A DNA stretch of 64,000 nt from Blattamonas nauphoetae (taxonomy: Eukaryota > Preaxostyla > Oxymonadida), in NCBI GenBank assembly GCA_033064195.1, contig JARBJD010000052.1:124001-188000 (forward strand), given 5' to 3'. Of this stretch, positions 54,006 through 64,000 are shown in pieces. The notes under the pieces were generated by a model. It saw nothing but the letters and a program-made list of their open reading frames with translations, made no database searches and was not told the DNA's origin. Every line of letters starts with the position of its first letter. The stretch's first letter is position 1. Made by a program: the position numbers and the translations under genes.

Positions 54006-57000
54006 TCAGAAAGGATCGGTGTTGAATGATGACATCTGCCTCAAACACTTTGCGCAAAACAGTAACTTCTCGGGAGTGTCTCTTTCAATCCCTACAACCC
54101 GAAGTTCAAATGCATCGTCCCACCCTTCTTCTCTCAAAAGCTCTTCTCTCCTTTTCTGTCGATCGTGTTTGCTTTTATGCCATTCTTGTGTTCTGTTACA
54201 AATGCTCTCGAGAACTGTCGATACATGATCTTCGTTCTCCAACGTAACCATCGTTCTAACTTCCCACTTCACGATGACAGACACCAATGCAGGTTCGTGC
54301 TCTTCGAATTTGATTTCAATGTTTTTGATGTGACAGTGGAGCAGACAGACTGCATTCTCATGGTCTTCTCTACCGAGTGGTTGATCGAGTGGGAGTCTGT
54401 CCCAGTTGTGGAACATAAATGTGATGTATGGTTTGGCTGGCTCAAAGATAGAAGCACGAATGATGCGATAATGTTCCATGAATTCCTCGTCAACTGTTGA
54501 TTCGAGCATCAGAACGATGAACTGGGTGAGATACAAATGAGTTTCCGACTGAGACAGAGGACAACTGACAAAATCGACACTTTTCATGATTCCCTCAACA
54601 AATCCAGACGACCGAAAAGAGTGTCTTGTAGCAGGTAATCTGAAGAGAACCTGTGCGAGTGAGGAGAGAACGTGTGTCGTCACAATGGCGTTTTGGAGCG
54701 TGAGAGATCTGAGAACGACGTTAGAAAAGGACGGATCGTCGAGAACGATCGTTTGGAAGGTGGGTTGGTGTGTGGATGGGAACAAGAGATTGAGTTTGAG
54801 AAAGACGATCCATCCATTTCTGACATCATCGATCCATCTTTCTCGGAGTTCATTGAGAGACTCGCTCTCTTGTGTGTTGGACATAGACTCGAGTGGTGTG
54901 CGAGGTGATTTGACAGTAGTCTGTCGTGGAAGAGGGTGGATGAGCGAGTCGGGTGGAGAAAGTGAGGAGAGAGAAGACTTCATGTTGTCCATCACGAACT
55001 CAATCAGATCTGGAATGAGATCCCAACCGATCTGAAACAGATAAAAAGCTTAAAACAGACACAAAACACACTTCTTGTCTTTTCTGCTGCTCTGCTTTGT
55101 TCCGTTTCCATTCACAAGTTCTGCTCAAGATGCTCTCAAAGGCTGGTCTGAATGGATCGTCCTTTCCCATCTTGATCGTCCAACGGGCATTCCATTTCAC
55201 AATTCCTGAAACAAGTTCGGAATTGTGCTCGTCAGATTGAAGGTCTAAGTGTTTGAGTGAAAGATGGAACTCGCAGAGATGTCTGTCGAGCAGAGATTTG
55301 AGTTCTTCGTTCAGAATGAGTTTTTCCGAATTGTGGAAGATAAATGTGATGAATTGTTTGGCTGGCTCGAACACAGAAACACGAATGAGAGGAAATTTCT
55401 CGAAGCAAGTCTTTGCGGAACCGATAGGAGTCAACATGCCGAGGATGATTTTGGTGAGTTCAAAAAGAGTGTTGGACTCGGAGAAAGGAAGAGAAACAAA
55501 GTCAACTGTTTCAAACATTCTCTTAACAAGATTCGCTGTCAGAAACGTGTCTCTCATACTTCGAAAATGAACAATGATGCTCATGATGGTGGTTAAAACG
55601 TTAAATCTGATGGCTTGGTGAGTGAGCTTGATAGAGCTGAGAATAAGGTCTGAGAAGGATGGATCGTCGAGAATGATTGTTTGGAAGTATGGTTTATGGG
55701 GATCTGTGATTTGGTACGCCACATTCTTGACGAAATCCCATGCATTGCACAGGAAGTTGTTACAATCAATTCGAAGGTCAGTGAGAGATTCAGCCATTTG
55801 TGTGTCAACTTCAGAACCTCCTGGAGTGGTTTGAGAAGAGTCGGAGGGAAGAGAGGCGATGAGAGTGTCGATTGTTGAGGTGATCGTGAGAATCGTTGTG
55901 AGCGATTCTTTCACAAAGAGAAGCAATTCTCGAACGATTTTGGAATCAACCTGAAATGACGAGAAATGACAAAAAGAGTGAAAAACACACTTCGATTCGT
56001 GGGTTTGATCTTAAATGGAAAATTGAGATTCTTGTCGAAAAATCACAGAACTGAATGAAACCTCTTACAGCAAAAACATCAGTATTCGTGAGCTGTATGT
56101 ATTTTGGGTGGTGTGAAGGATCTGTTGGGAGAATCCTTTGGATTTCGGAGAAGACGGTTGGGAGTTTCTTTGTCAGAGCAGCCAGGAATGAGAGGCCAGA
56201 ATATTGTGGATGTGGGGAAGATGATGGGAAGATGGGTGAGGGGAGAAGAGTGAGAGCAGGTCTATCACGTTCAACGACTCGATAAAAAGCCCTGAGCGAA
56301 TGGAAGGCGATTCTGAATTGTGGGTTGAGAGATAGACGTGCCAACGTGGTAACAACAAGTGGAGGTGATGAATTCCTGATGTTCCTGAATTCGTGAATGA
56401 TAAGTTTCTTGTGATGGAGAAACAGTGCACGGCTGCTTTCCGGTCCGGAGAAAAGTGATTCCACGCAGGACCAACACTGAAAAGAAATGAAGAAGAAAGA
56501 TGAAATCAACACACTGCTTCCAATGCAGGACATTTCGACCAATCTCGGAAGTGGGTGAGGATGAAAGAAGGGATTTCAGACGAAAGCGACGAGCGAACGA
56601 ACGAGGGCGATTTCGAATCTGAAGGAAAGCAAGAAAGACATCCATCATCACAACCAAGAAAACTACAAACAAAGAATCTCAATCAATTTCATCAGTTCAG
56701 CCTGAAAGCGAGAATGAACAAAAGAGAAAAGGAGAGACCACAAGTCCAGATGAGTGAGGGACACAACACAATGGAGACAGGAATGGACACCAATCATCAT
56801 AACAGGCATCCGACTCACCTTCTGAAACACATCCAAAACAGTCATTAACAAATCGATGAAGAAATCAAAATCACACACCAGAGGCGACTTTCTGCAACTC
56901 TCGGAGTGATTCAAAAATAATGTCTTCGTCATTACATTGCAACACTTCTACAAGGGATGAGACGTTTGACTGAAGCACATAGATGAAGAAATAGAGAAGT

Positions 57001-57180
57001 GCAAAAACAGACTGGATTCCATCCATGCTGTGTCATTGAATGATTCGGTGTCAGTTTTCCAGTCGAATCGGAGGGCATGGAATGACTTTCATGGATGATA
57101 CTCACTTCCATTCCTTGAAGAATTTTTCAAAGAAATTAACAATGGGAGACACAGATTCCCACCCATTCTTCACTTCTGTT
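54006..57180 (-). CDS. Multi-exon HEAT-like protein with a duplicated 310-residue module
   Basis: Exons inferred from frames and GT-AG borders, 3' to 5': 54006-55031, 55072-55950, 56069-56476, an exon ending at 56515, 56879-57027, and one ending at 57106. Inferred introns are 40, 118 and 38 nt for the three 3'-most gaps. The last two exons encode related modules: each has an FQTI(I/V)LDDPSFS motif, a FEPAK.(Y/F)ITF(I/M)FHN motif, and a V.GIVKW or V.VIVKW motif near the end. Upstream exons add helices (LVEVLQCNDEDIIFESLREL, FFEKFFKEW). This is an alpha-solenoid protein of unknown role. The 5' end, and exons between 56515 and 56879, are unresolved. Confidence 0.62.
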
Positions 57181-57769
57181 TTGAGAAGAGCGAATTGTCA
57201 CAAATATGAAGGAAATTATGACTGACAATGGTTGAGAAATAAAGAGATAAATCAAGTTTGTTTACAGTAGTTGGACAATTTTGATAATTTGGAAACTTTG
57301 TTGATCCCATGCGCGTTCTGAAGCCGATTGATGTCCATTCTCAACAGCAACTTCCTTCCACAAAGTCGAGTCCTCCCATCCACCAACTACTTCCCATCTC
57401 GTCATCAGCACGCTCTATCCAAAAAACATCTGATTGAGGGACCAATTCGGTAGGTCTGACAGTCCAACACATATTCCGGCGTGGGATCAACAGCTGATGG
57501 TCTGTCGTTCTCACAGAGAACTCTCAACATCGCGACGAATGGAAGGATCGTACTGTGACATGACATGATTTGGAGCTGGAGAAAAGGTTCGCATTTTGTT
57601 TGTCTTTTTTCCGGCATTTTCCAATTTCCCAAAATTGTCCAACAATTGTATCCTTCCCGTGAGATGTGTCGAATACGGCTAAATGATGAGTAATCTTCAA
57701 TTTCTTCCTCGTCTTTCGTCTCGAATGCTCTTCAATCCTTCTTTTCTGATTTCAATTTGGTTTATTCCT
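57181..57769. other. Spacer between two minus-strand genes
   Basis: The upstream end of the HEAT-like gene and the 3' flank of the beta-helix gene meet here in some order. No convincing coding frame or repeat was seen. Confidence 0.3.
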
Positions 57770-60700
57770 TCATTTTTCAATCTCAACCATTCCAACTTCG
57801 CTTCCTCTCACATTCATTCTTCGCCTGTCTGTCTGCACCGGTTTCTCCACCCACCCTACAACTCCTCCCGAAAACCCTCCTTTGCCCAAAAGCTCAACAT
57901 TCCGGCAGACACAGTCTGACACCGACATGCCAGACAAGTCCACTCGATGTCCTCTTCCTCCAACGATCAGGAAGCCACTCCCTCCCACACATTCTCTTCC
58001 ACTCACGGTGCTCTCCATGTTTGGGTTGGTGTTCTCCAAAATGCAGTTTGTGAACTCGGTTCCTGACAGATCCACTGATTCGAGTTTCCGTCCCTTCTTT
58101 CGTTCCATCCACACAAACACACATCCTCCTCCCACTTTCTTCATCGTTGTTTCAATCTCCCCAAAATGTACGCCACTCCAGCAATCTCGGAATGTGCATT
58201 CGCTCAGCACAATCGAGCTCCCAGCTGCTCGAACTCGAACAACACTTCCAAACCTCTCTCCACGGCATCCTGAGAACGACGTCTTCCGCACTTCCATCCC
58301 GCCACTCACTCGACCACACAACACAGCTCCCCCAACCACAGACACGTCGGAGAAAGCGTTTACTTCCATCCACACTCGTCCTCCCGCCATCTCCACCATC
58401 GACGCCTTCCCACCCATCCACACATCTCTCGCTGTCATCTCGCTCATCGTCGCCTCTCCTTCCGTCACAACTCGAATCAGTCCGGTTTTCTGCCCTCTTT
58501 CTCCACTCACCACACAGTTCGACAATCCCACCCTTCCTTCCCTCCTCACAACGAGCACTGTGCCATTCCCAGCTTTCATCTGAATCTCCACCCCTCCAAT
58601 CGACAGCGTGTGCCCACAAACAACAATCTGACCTTCCGTCTTGTCTGATCCGTCCGAGATCGAGCACATCATCTTGCTTCCTTCCCCCCTCCCAGAGATT
58701 CGACATGTCCTCCTCGCTCCTCCTGTCATCACAATCCTCTTCCCAATTCTTGCTGATTCCACAATCTCAATCCATATCATCTCTTCCCCAGCGTCCATCC
58801 CTTTCTCCATTCCTTTGTGAAGTGTCAAGAAAGGCGTGTCTATCGTCCCATCGCCTTCCTCGTCGTTTCCCTCTTTCCCAACAGACAACACTGTCTGTCG
58901 AAGCATCGCTGCCAAATCGACTGTCTCCCCCGACGTCCCATCCAACCCAACCAGCGTCCATTCTGGCGCTGTTTCAAATGTTCCCTTCCATTTCTCTTTC
59001 GAAATGATCTCTCCCAGTCTTCCTCCAACCACAAACACATCTCTCCCGCTCTTGTCCATTCCACAGCTGTTCGCATCATTGTTTCGGCCAAACGAGAGTG
59101 AGAGCAACGACAGCGAATGTGACCCAAGAGATGAACTGGCATCAATCCAGATTGCTCCTCCATTCCCGGCTGATGAACACGATTGGAACGAGGTGTCAGA
59201 GATCGTCAGAGTTCCAGACGACAGAAGAGCGATGTTCAGTGCTCCTCCATTTCCACTCGAACAGATGCACGACGAGATTGAGCAACTGGCAATCGAGAGC
59301 GATCCTGAAGAGATGGTTGATGAGATCACACTTCCAGCACAACTGCTTCGAGTCATATTCTCAATCGACATTCCAGAAAGTGCGAGAGAGCCTCCAGTTT
59401 GGGAGAAGAGTGAGTGTGAAGAGACGAATCGGCTGGAGAAGTCCAGTGTTGCTGTGTCGAGAGTGATTGTTCCTGATGAGAGCGAGAAGAGAGATGAGGT
59501 GTGTGTAGTTGATGAGGGGTTCCAAAGAGTGCTTGTCCAGTCCATTACGAGTGATCCTCCTTGCAGGTGGAATAGAGAGGTTGAAAGAACAGGAAGAGTC
59601 AGAATGAGGGATTCGAATCTCAAAGTGCCTGATGAGACTGTGAAACACACACCCGAAGCGAGTGTCAGTGTTTGGGGAGAGCCAGCCAAAGCTGCAATTG
59701 TGAGTGATTCGGTGAGAGTGGGAAGGGATGATGAGACTTGGAGAGACGAGTCGAGAGTGACGGTGCGTGTTGATTTGAGGGATGCGAAGGAGTGAGAGAG
59801 GGATTGGCAGGCAAGTTCGAAGCGACCACAGTTCGCGTGATCTTGTCCAAGATTGTGAACATGGACAGCACCAGAAGATGGAATGTGAGGATACCAGAAG
59901 AACAGAAGCGACTCAGGTGACGTGTTGTTGCCAAAATATTCGTTCTTCTCGGCGGTGGTGACGAGTGAACCAGACAATATTGATTTCAGGCCGATCAGAA
60001 CTCCTTCCGCGTCTGTCTTCAGATTGGTGCTTTTCACAAACACTTTCTTTCCAAGATCCGCTGTGTTTGAATCAGAACCTGACCCAAATGAAAGTGAAGA
60101 GAAAGAGGTTGAGGTGGAAGTGCTGGCAGACAGGTCGACGAAGAGAGCTCCTCCATTCCTAGCAGAAGAGCACGACTTGAACGAGGTGTGAGAGATCGTC
60201 AGAGTTCCAAACGACAGAAGAGCAATGTTCAGAGCTCCTCCATTCCCGGTTGCTGAGCACGACAAGATTGAGCAACTGGCAATGGAGAGCGATCCGGAAG
60301 AGATGGTTGATGAGATGACACTTCCATCGCCACTGCTTCGAGTCACGCTCTCAATCGACATTCCGGAAAGTGCGAGAGAGCCTCCAGTTTGGGAGAAGAG
60401 TGGCTGCGATGAGACGAATTTGTTGGAGTAGTCGAGCGAAGTGGCGTCGAGTTTGAGCGTTCCTGATGACAGCGAGAAGAGAGATGAGGTGTGTGTGGTT
60501 GATGAGGGGTTCACAAGAGTGCATGTGGAGTCCATCGCAATTGATCCTCCAGCAACGACAAACAGTGTCGTGGATAGTTCGGCAAGTTCAATCGAAAGTG
60601 AGGAGAAGCTGAGCGTGCCTGACGAGACTGTGAAACACACACCCGAGGCGAGTGTCAGTGTTTGGGGAGAGCCAGCCAAAGCTGCAATTGTGAGTGATTC

Positions 60701-63700
60701 GGTGAGAGTGGGAAGGGAAGATGAGACTTGGAGAGACGAGTCGAGAGTGATGGTGCGTGTTGCTTTGAGGGATGTGAAGGAGTGAGAGAGGGATTGGCAG
60801 GCAAGTTCGAAGCGACCACAGTTCGCGTGATCTTCTCCAAGATTGTGAACATGGACAGCACCAGAAGATGGAATGTGAGGATACCAGAAGAACAGAAGCG
60901 ACTCAGGTGACGTGTTGTTGCCAAAATATTCGTTCTTCTCGGCGGTGGTGACGAGTGAACCAGACAATATTGATTTCAGGCCGATCAGAACTCCTTCCGC
61001 GTCTGTCTTCAGATTGGTGCTTTTCACAAACACTTTCTTTCCAAGATCCGCTGTGTTTGAATCAGAACCTGACCCAAATGAAAGTGAAGAGAAAGAGGTT
61101 GAGGTGGAAGTGCTGGCAGACAGGTCGACGAAGAGAGCTCCTCCATTCCTAGCAGAAGAGCACGACATGAACGAGGTGTGAGAGATCGTCAGAGTTCCAG
61201 ACGACAGAAGAGCAATGTTCAGAGCTCCTCCATTCCCAACAGAAGAGCACAAAACAAATTCAGTTGATTTGGCGTCGGTTTTGGTGATTTCCAGTTTCTG
61301 TCCTGCTTCAATCGTTATTCTCATCACATTCGCAGAGCCAGAATAGGTGCTGTCGACGAGCGATGAAAACGAGTTCCCTTTCATCACCATGTTTCCCCCT
61401 CCAGCGACAAATGACGACTTCATCTTCAGATTCGAGAAGTTGGAGCTTTCCACATCGATCAATCCTCCGATTTGCGAGATGAACGAACCGATCGGTTTGT
61501 CATTCCCATCGACGTTGCATGATGTCAACGAGGTTGTTCCGGACATCACAGAGAAGATGCTTGCGGACAGATCGGTGTGCTGTGAAGAGAGAGCGAATGT
61601 GACCAAAGTGATGCTGAGTGAGCCTGACGAAGAGATGACTGGCGACGATGATTGGGAACTTGGCAGGCTCAACTTAAGATTGACGAGAGACAATGTCGAT
61701 GTTGACGGAACGATAAGCAGACTGTTCGCCGATGTTTCGAGTTGGATGATCGAATCAGTGCCTGAGACTCCAGTGACAACAAGATTGTGTGTCTGATCCA
61801 ACACAATCCCCGTTTCAACTGACTCGCCGATTGCCACAAGAATCTCGCCTTCAAAGTCAGACCCAAGTCGAGCTACGAGTCTGCCCACTGAACGGCACTT
61901 CTTTGTCGGCATCCAGCAGAACGGCTCATCCAGTCCGGCACTTCCATCCACAGAAATCTGATAGGCTGGCCTTTGGATGAGTTCTTGTCCGTCTTTCTGT
62001 GAAGCTCGTGGTGAGGCGCTTGTGCTGAGTGATGCTGGGATTCCGGAGATTTGTGACAGGGCAGTTTGTTCGACGAAAAGATCAGAAAATGAGGCACCAA
62101 CACATTTCTCAAAACACAATCCACTCAGCGACAGAGACGCTGCTGGTGTAATTGTGAATGGGGCAGGTTGTGTCGTCTCCAAGTTGATGAAGAAGAGATC
62201 AGTCAGCGTTACTGAACCTGCTGTTTCCCATCTCAGAAGCGCTCCGGTTCCTACTTTCAGCGAAGAAAAATGTGTTTTCGTCACGGAGAGCCATCCTGTT
62301 GTGGTTGATATCAGATCCAAGACTGTTGTGTCTCCGCTCTCTCCGCCGAGAAATGAGCACGAGTTGATCATGACTATTCCAGTTCCGATGTGTCTGACAA
62401 CTGTTTGTGATGCAACGATGAACGACAGAAACTTCAAATCCAAATTAAATCCGTTCGTTATTGTCATGAAAGTGTCGGTGAGAGCTGAAAGATCGAAAAT
62501 CGGGTTTTCGTTTCCAAACGACGAGATTGTGATAGTATTCGTGTTCGCAGTGAAAGATGTCGTTTCTGCGAACAGGCCAGCCTCAACCAGCGCCTTGTCA
62601 GTTGATGAACTAAGTTGTTTGTCCATCGCGTAGCCCAGTGTCTTGCAGGGCAGGAAATAATTCATTCCACATCCAGCTTGGTCACTCGCTTCTGTTCGTA
62701 CGCTGACGATGAGAGATGGTTTTCGGAAGACGGACGAGAGGAGTCTGCCACTCGAGAAGCGGATCGTGTGGTGTGTGTGTGTCGAACCTGTGTTGATGAC
62801 GATCTTTGGATCTTCTGAATTCGAGAAGCAGTTAGTGAAGGCACCAGGGTGTGCAAGAGTGTTGTTCCACTCTTCCGTATCCCTCCAAAAGAAGAGGTCG
62901 TTCCCAGCCACGCAGCTGTTTGCAGGATCGTCGGCGATAGGTCTCACTGCTGTCGCTGTGTTGTTGAAGAAGATGCAGCTGAACCAGTTGATGACGGGTG
63001 TTCCGCTGGTGGTTGAGTACAGAATTGCTCCTCCCGCTTGGGCAGTGTTGGAGTTGAAGAGGATGTTGGAGTGTGTGATGTCTGCGAGAATAACGTCGAA
63101 GTCGATCGCTCCACTGGTTCCGAGTGATCCCGCTGTGAACCCATCCTCAAATCGGAGGTTGGACAAGATCGAGTTCTCTGGTGTGAATCGGACGTGCAAA
63201 GTTGGAATTGCGTTCTCGGCCGTATTGCGTGTGCAATTCGTGTGTGTCACGCTCAACTTACTCGCATTCCAAAATGCGCAAGCGCCAGCACGGTACAAAG
63301 AAGTAGACTGATCGAACACAGTCATGTTCACAATCAATGCGTGAGCAGCGAATCCGTTGAAATACACAGATCCTCCATACACGTTTGTTGTGTCGTGTGA
63401 GCAACCGCATTTCCGAAACGTGCAGGACGAGAGCGACAACGAACCCACATCGTCCGCATGAATCGCTCCTCCATTAGCTGTCGATGCCACGTTAGTCCAA
63501 GTGCAGTTGATGAAGGTGTGAGATGCGGTGAGGACGGTACGGCTCATTGAGTGGTTGTCCTCGGTGGTTGCGTCGGTGTTGGTGAGGCATCGGAGGATGC
63601 TTGTGTTTGCCATGAAGAAGGAAGAGAAACGGCTCATTGCTGGGAACAGTCCACCTGTGAGAACGTTGTGGCTGTCTTTCACGTATGTGCCGACAATGCT

Positions 63701-64000
63701 GACATTCCCTGGACGAGCTGAAATGGATCGATGGAGTGGTGAATATGAAGTTGATATATTGGCGATGTTCATGTTTAGGAGAGTGACATTCGAGACGGTA
63801 GTGGAAATAAAGAGTGGACTTTCAGCAGAAACATCCATATTCGAGAGAGAGGACGAGCTGAAGGTGACGGTGGACTCTGACGAGATTGACGTGACAAGAG
63901 AAGGTGTTGGCATATTTTGACATGTCAAATTAAATGAGCAACAGCTGGTGAGAAGGGAGCCAGAGTTGCATTCCAATGGTGAAGCAGATGTGGGGATCGA
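57770..64000 (-). CDS. Large beta-helix protein, 5' end outside the window
   Basis: The frame is open from the right edge of the window to the stop at 57770, about 2075 codons, with no start ATG in view, so the N-terminus lies beyond 64000. Right-handed beta-helix repeats (NGGAIHADDVGSLSLSSCTF, SCSISSC) come in blocks that open with C-G-x-x-x-x-P-C text (AGCGMNYFLPCKTLGY, HANCGRFELACQSL). The C-terminal 300 residues become rich in Gly, Val, Glu and Arg and end QTDRRRMNVRGSEVG, shared with the gene at 40524. Expected to be secreted or on the cell surface. No membrane helix is visible. Confidence 0.8.
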   Translation of the reverse strand, partial: SIPTSASPLECNSGSLLTSCCSFNLTCQNMPTPSLVTSISSESTVTFSSSSLSNMDVSAESPLFISTTVSNVTLLNMNIANISTSYSPLHRSISARPGNVSIVGTYVKDSHNVLTGGLFPAMSRFSSFFMANTSILRCLTNTDATTEDNHSMSRTVLTASHTFINCTWTNVASTANGGAIHADDVGSLSLSSCTFRKCGCSHDTTNVYGGSVYFNGFAAHALIVNMTVFDQSTSLYRAGACAFWNASKLSVTHTNCTRNTAENAIPTLHVRFTPENSILSNLRFEDGFTAGSLGTSGAIDFDVILADITHSNILFNSNTAQAGGAILYSTTSGTPVINWFSCIFFNNTATAVRPIADDPANSCVAGNDLFFWRDTEEWNNTLAHPGAFTNCFSNSEDPKIVINTGSTHTHHTIRFSSGRLLSSVFRKPSLIVSVRTEASDQAGCGMNYFLPCKTLGYAMDKQLSSSTDKALVEAGLFAETTSFTANTNTITISSFGNENPIFDLSALTDTFMTITNGFNLDLKFLSFIVASQTVVRHIGTGIVMINSCSFLGGESGDTTVLDLISTTTGWLSVTKTHFSSLKVGTGALLRWETAGSVTLTDLFFINLETTQPAPFTITPAASLSLSGLCFEKCVGASFSDLFVEQTALSQISGIPASLSTSASPRASQKDGQELIQRPAYQISVDGSAGLDEPFCWMPTKKCRSVGRLVARLGSDFEGEILVAIGESVETGIVLDQTHNLVVTGVSGTDSIIQLETSANSLLIVPSTSTLSLVNLKLSLPSSQSSSPVISSSGSLSITLVTFALSSQHTDLSASIFSVMSGTTSLTSCNVDGNDKPIGSFISQIGGLIDVESSNFSNLKMKSSFVAGGGNMVMKGNSFSSLVDSTYSGSANVMRITIEAGQKLEITKTDAKSTEFVLCSSVGNGGALNIALLSSGTLTISHTSFMSCSSARNGGALFVDLSASTSTSTSFSSLSFGSGSDSNTADLGKKVFVKSTNLKTDAEGVLIGLKSILSGSLVTTAEKNEYFGNNTSPESLLFFWYPHIPSSGAVHVHNLGEDHANCGRFELACQSLSHSFTSLKATRTITLDSSLQVSSSLPTLTESLTIAALAGSPQTLTLASGVCFTVSSGTLSFSSLSIELAELSTTLFVVAGGSIAMDSTCTLVNPSSTTHTSSLFSLSSGTLKLDATSLDYSNKFVSSQPLFSQTGGSLALSGMSIESVTRSSGDGSVISSTISSGSLSIASCSILSCSATGNGGALNIALLSFGTLTISHTSFKSCSSARNGGALFVDLSASTSTSTSFSSLSFGSGSDSNTADLGKKVFVKSTNLKTDAEGVLIGLKSILSGSLVTTAEKNEYFGNNTSPESLLFFWYPHIPSSGAVHVHNLGQDHANCGRFELACQSLSHSFASLKSTRTVTLDSSLQVSSSLPTLTESLTIAALAGSPQTLTLASGVCFTVSSGTLRFESLILTLPVLSTSLFHLQGGSLVMDWTSTLWNPSSTTHTSSLFSLSSGTITLDTATLDFSSRFVSSHSLFSQTGGSLALSGMSIENMTRSSCAGSVISSTISSGSLSIASCSISSCICSSGNGGALNIALLSSGTLTISDTSFQSCSSAGNGGAIWIDASSSLGSHSLSLLSLSFGRNNDANSCGMDKSGRDVFVVGGRLGEIISKEKWKGTFETAPEWTLVGLDGTSGETVDLAAMLRQTVLSVGKEGNDEEGDGTIDTPFLTLHKGMEKGMDAGEEMIWIEIVESARIGKRIVMTGGARRTCRISGRGEGSKMMCSISDGSDKTEGQIVVCGHTLSIGGVEIQMKAGNGTVLVVRREGRVGLSNCVVSGERGQKTGLIRVVTEGEATMSEMTARDVWMGGKASMVEMAGGRVWMEVNAFSDVSVVGGAVLCGRVSGGMEVRKTSFSGCRGERFGSVVRVRAAGSSIVLSECTFRDCWSGVHFGEIETTMKKVGGGCVFVWMERKKGRKLESVDLSGTEFTNCILENTNPNMESTVSGRECVGGSGFLIVGGRGHRVDLSGMSVSDCVCRNVELLGKGGFSGGVVGWVEKPVQTDRRRMNVRGSEVGMVEIEK
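59240..61220. repeat. 990-bp tandem duplication inside the beta-helix gene
   Basis: Two adjacent units (about 59240-60230 and 60230-61220) lie 990 bp apart, exactly 330 codons. The second part of each unit (59626-60250 against 60616-61240) is nearly identical in DNA, with only scattered differences; the first part is more diverged. The frame is kept, so the protein gains one beta-helix block. The uneven similarity suggests recent duplication or gene conversion of one half. Confidence 0.8.

Noticed and set aside
58152-59007. Plus-strand frames over the beta-helix gene at 57770-64000
   Set aside because: The minus strand is open for over 6 kb with clear beta-helix repeats; the plus frames are shadows.

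Overview
The window looks like nuclear DNA of a protist. It has short GT-AG spliceosomal introns (about 26-140 nt), a eukaryotic tRNA-Ser with pol III signals, large secreted beta-helix proteins, and expanded families of all-helical HEAT/ARM-like proteins. The families resemble those I associate with oxymonad flagellates (Preaxostyla, Blattamonas-like). That assignment is from memory of the families, not a database search. No virus-like element, CRISPR array or bacterial operon is seen.

Layout. (1) 1-3023: the first copy (A1) of a roughly 930-residue gene family (family A), broken by a 598-bp MITE. (2) 3.5-9 kb: three family-B HEAT-like genes, two of them followed by a G-rich 61-bp minisatellite, then a gene of beta-helix plus about ten Ig-like repeats (9134-14041). 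(3) 14.6-17.3 kb: a decayed Tc1 transposon and a truncated beta-helix gene. (4) 18.4-34.0 kb: three family-A genes (A2, A3, A4) in tandem on the minus strand. A3 (929 aa) is intact. A2 and A4 are each split by two DNA transposons. (5) 34.6-40.5 kb: an intron-rich ARM-like gene, a family-B gene, tRNA-Ser(UGA) and a 1.58-kb TIR element. (6) 40.5-46.8 kb: a two-exon beta-helix gene. (7) 47.3-53.9 kb: a HEAT plus SPRY-like gene split by a 1.59-kb element, a family-B remnant, and a 2.88-kb TIR element that encloses a GC-rich gene of unknown function. (8) 54.0-57.2 kb: a multi-exon gene with a duplicated helical module. (9) 57.8 kb to the end: a beta-helix gene running off the window, with a 990-bp internal tandem duplication.

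The main result is a set of eight TIR elements, all but one (38896-40475) within or beside host gene copies. They carry target-site duplications of 2, 3, 4, 8 or 9 bp. For the six that interrupt host genes, removing the element and one target copy restores the host reading frame, so the boundaries are well supported. Several carry what look like host gene pieces: kelch repeats, a repeat similar to the Ig-like gene, a tRNA-like sequence, and a nearly whole GC-rich gene. Three share ends starting TAG and a TNA-type 3-bp target duplication, which I cannot place in a known superfamily with confidence.
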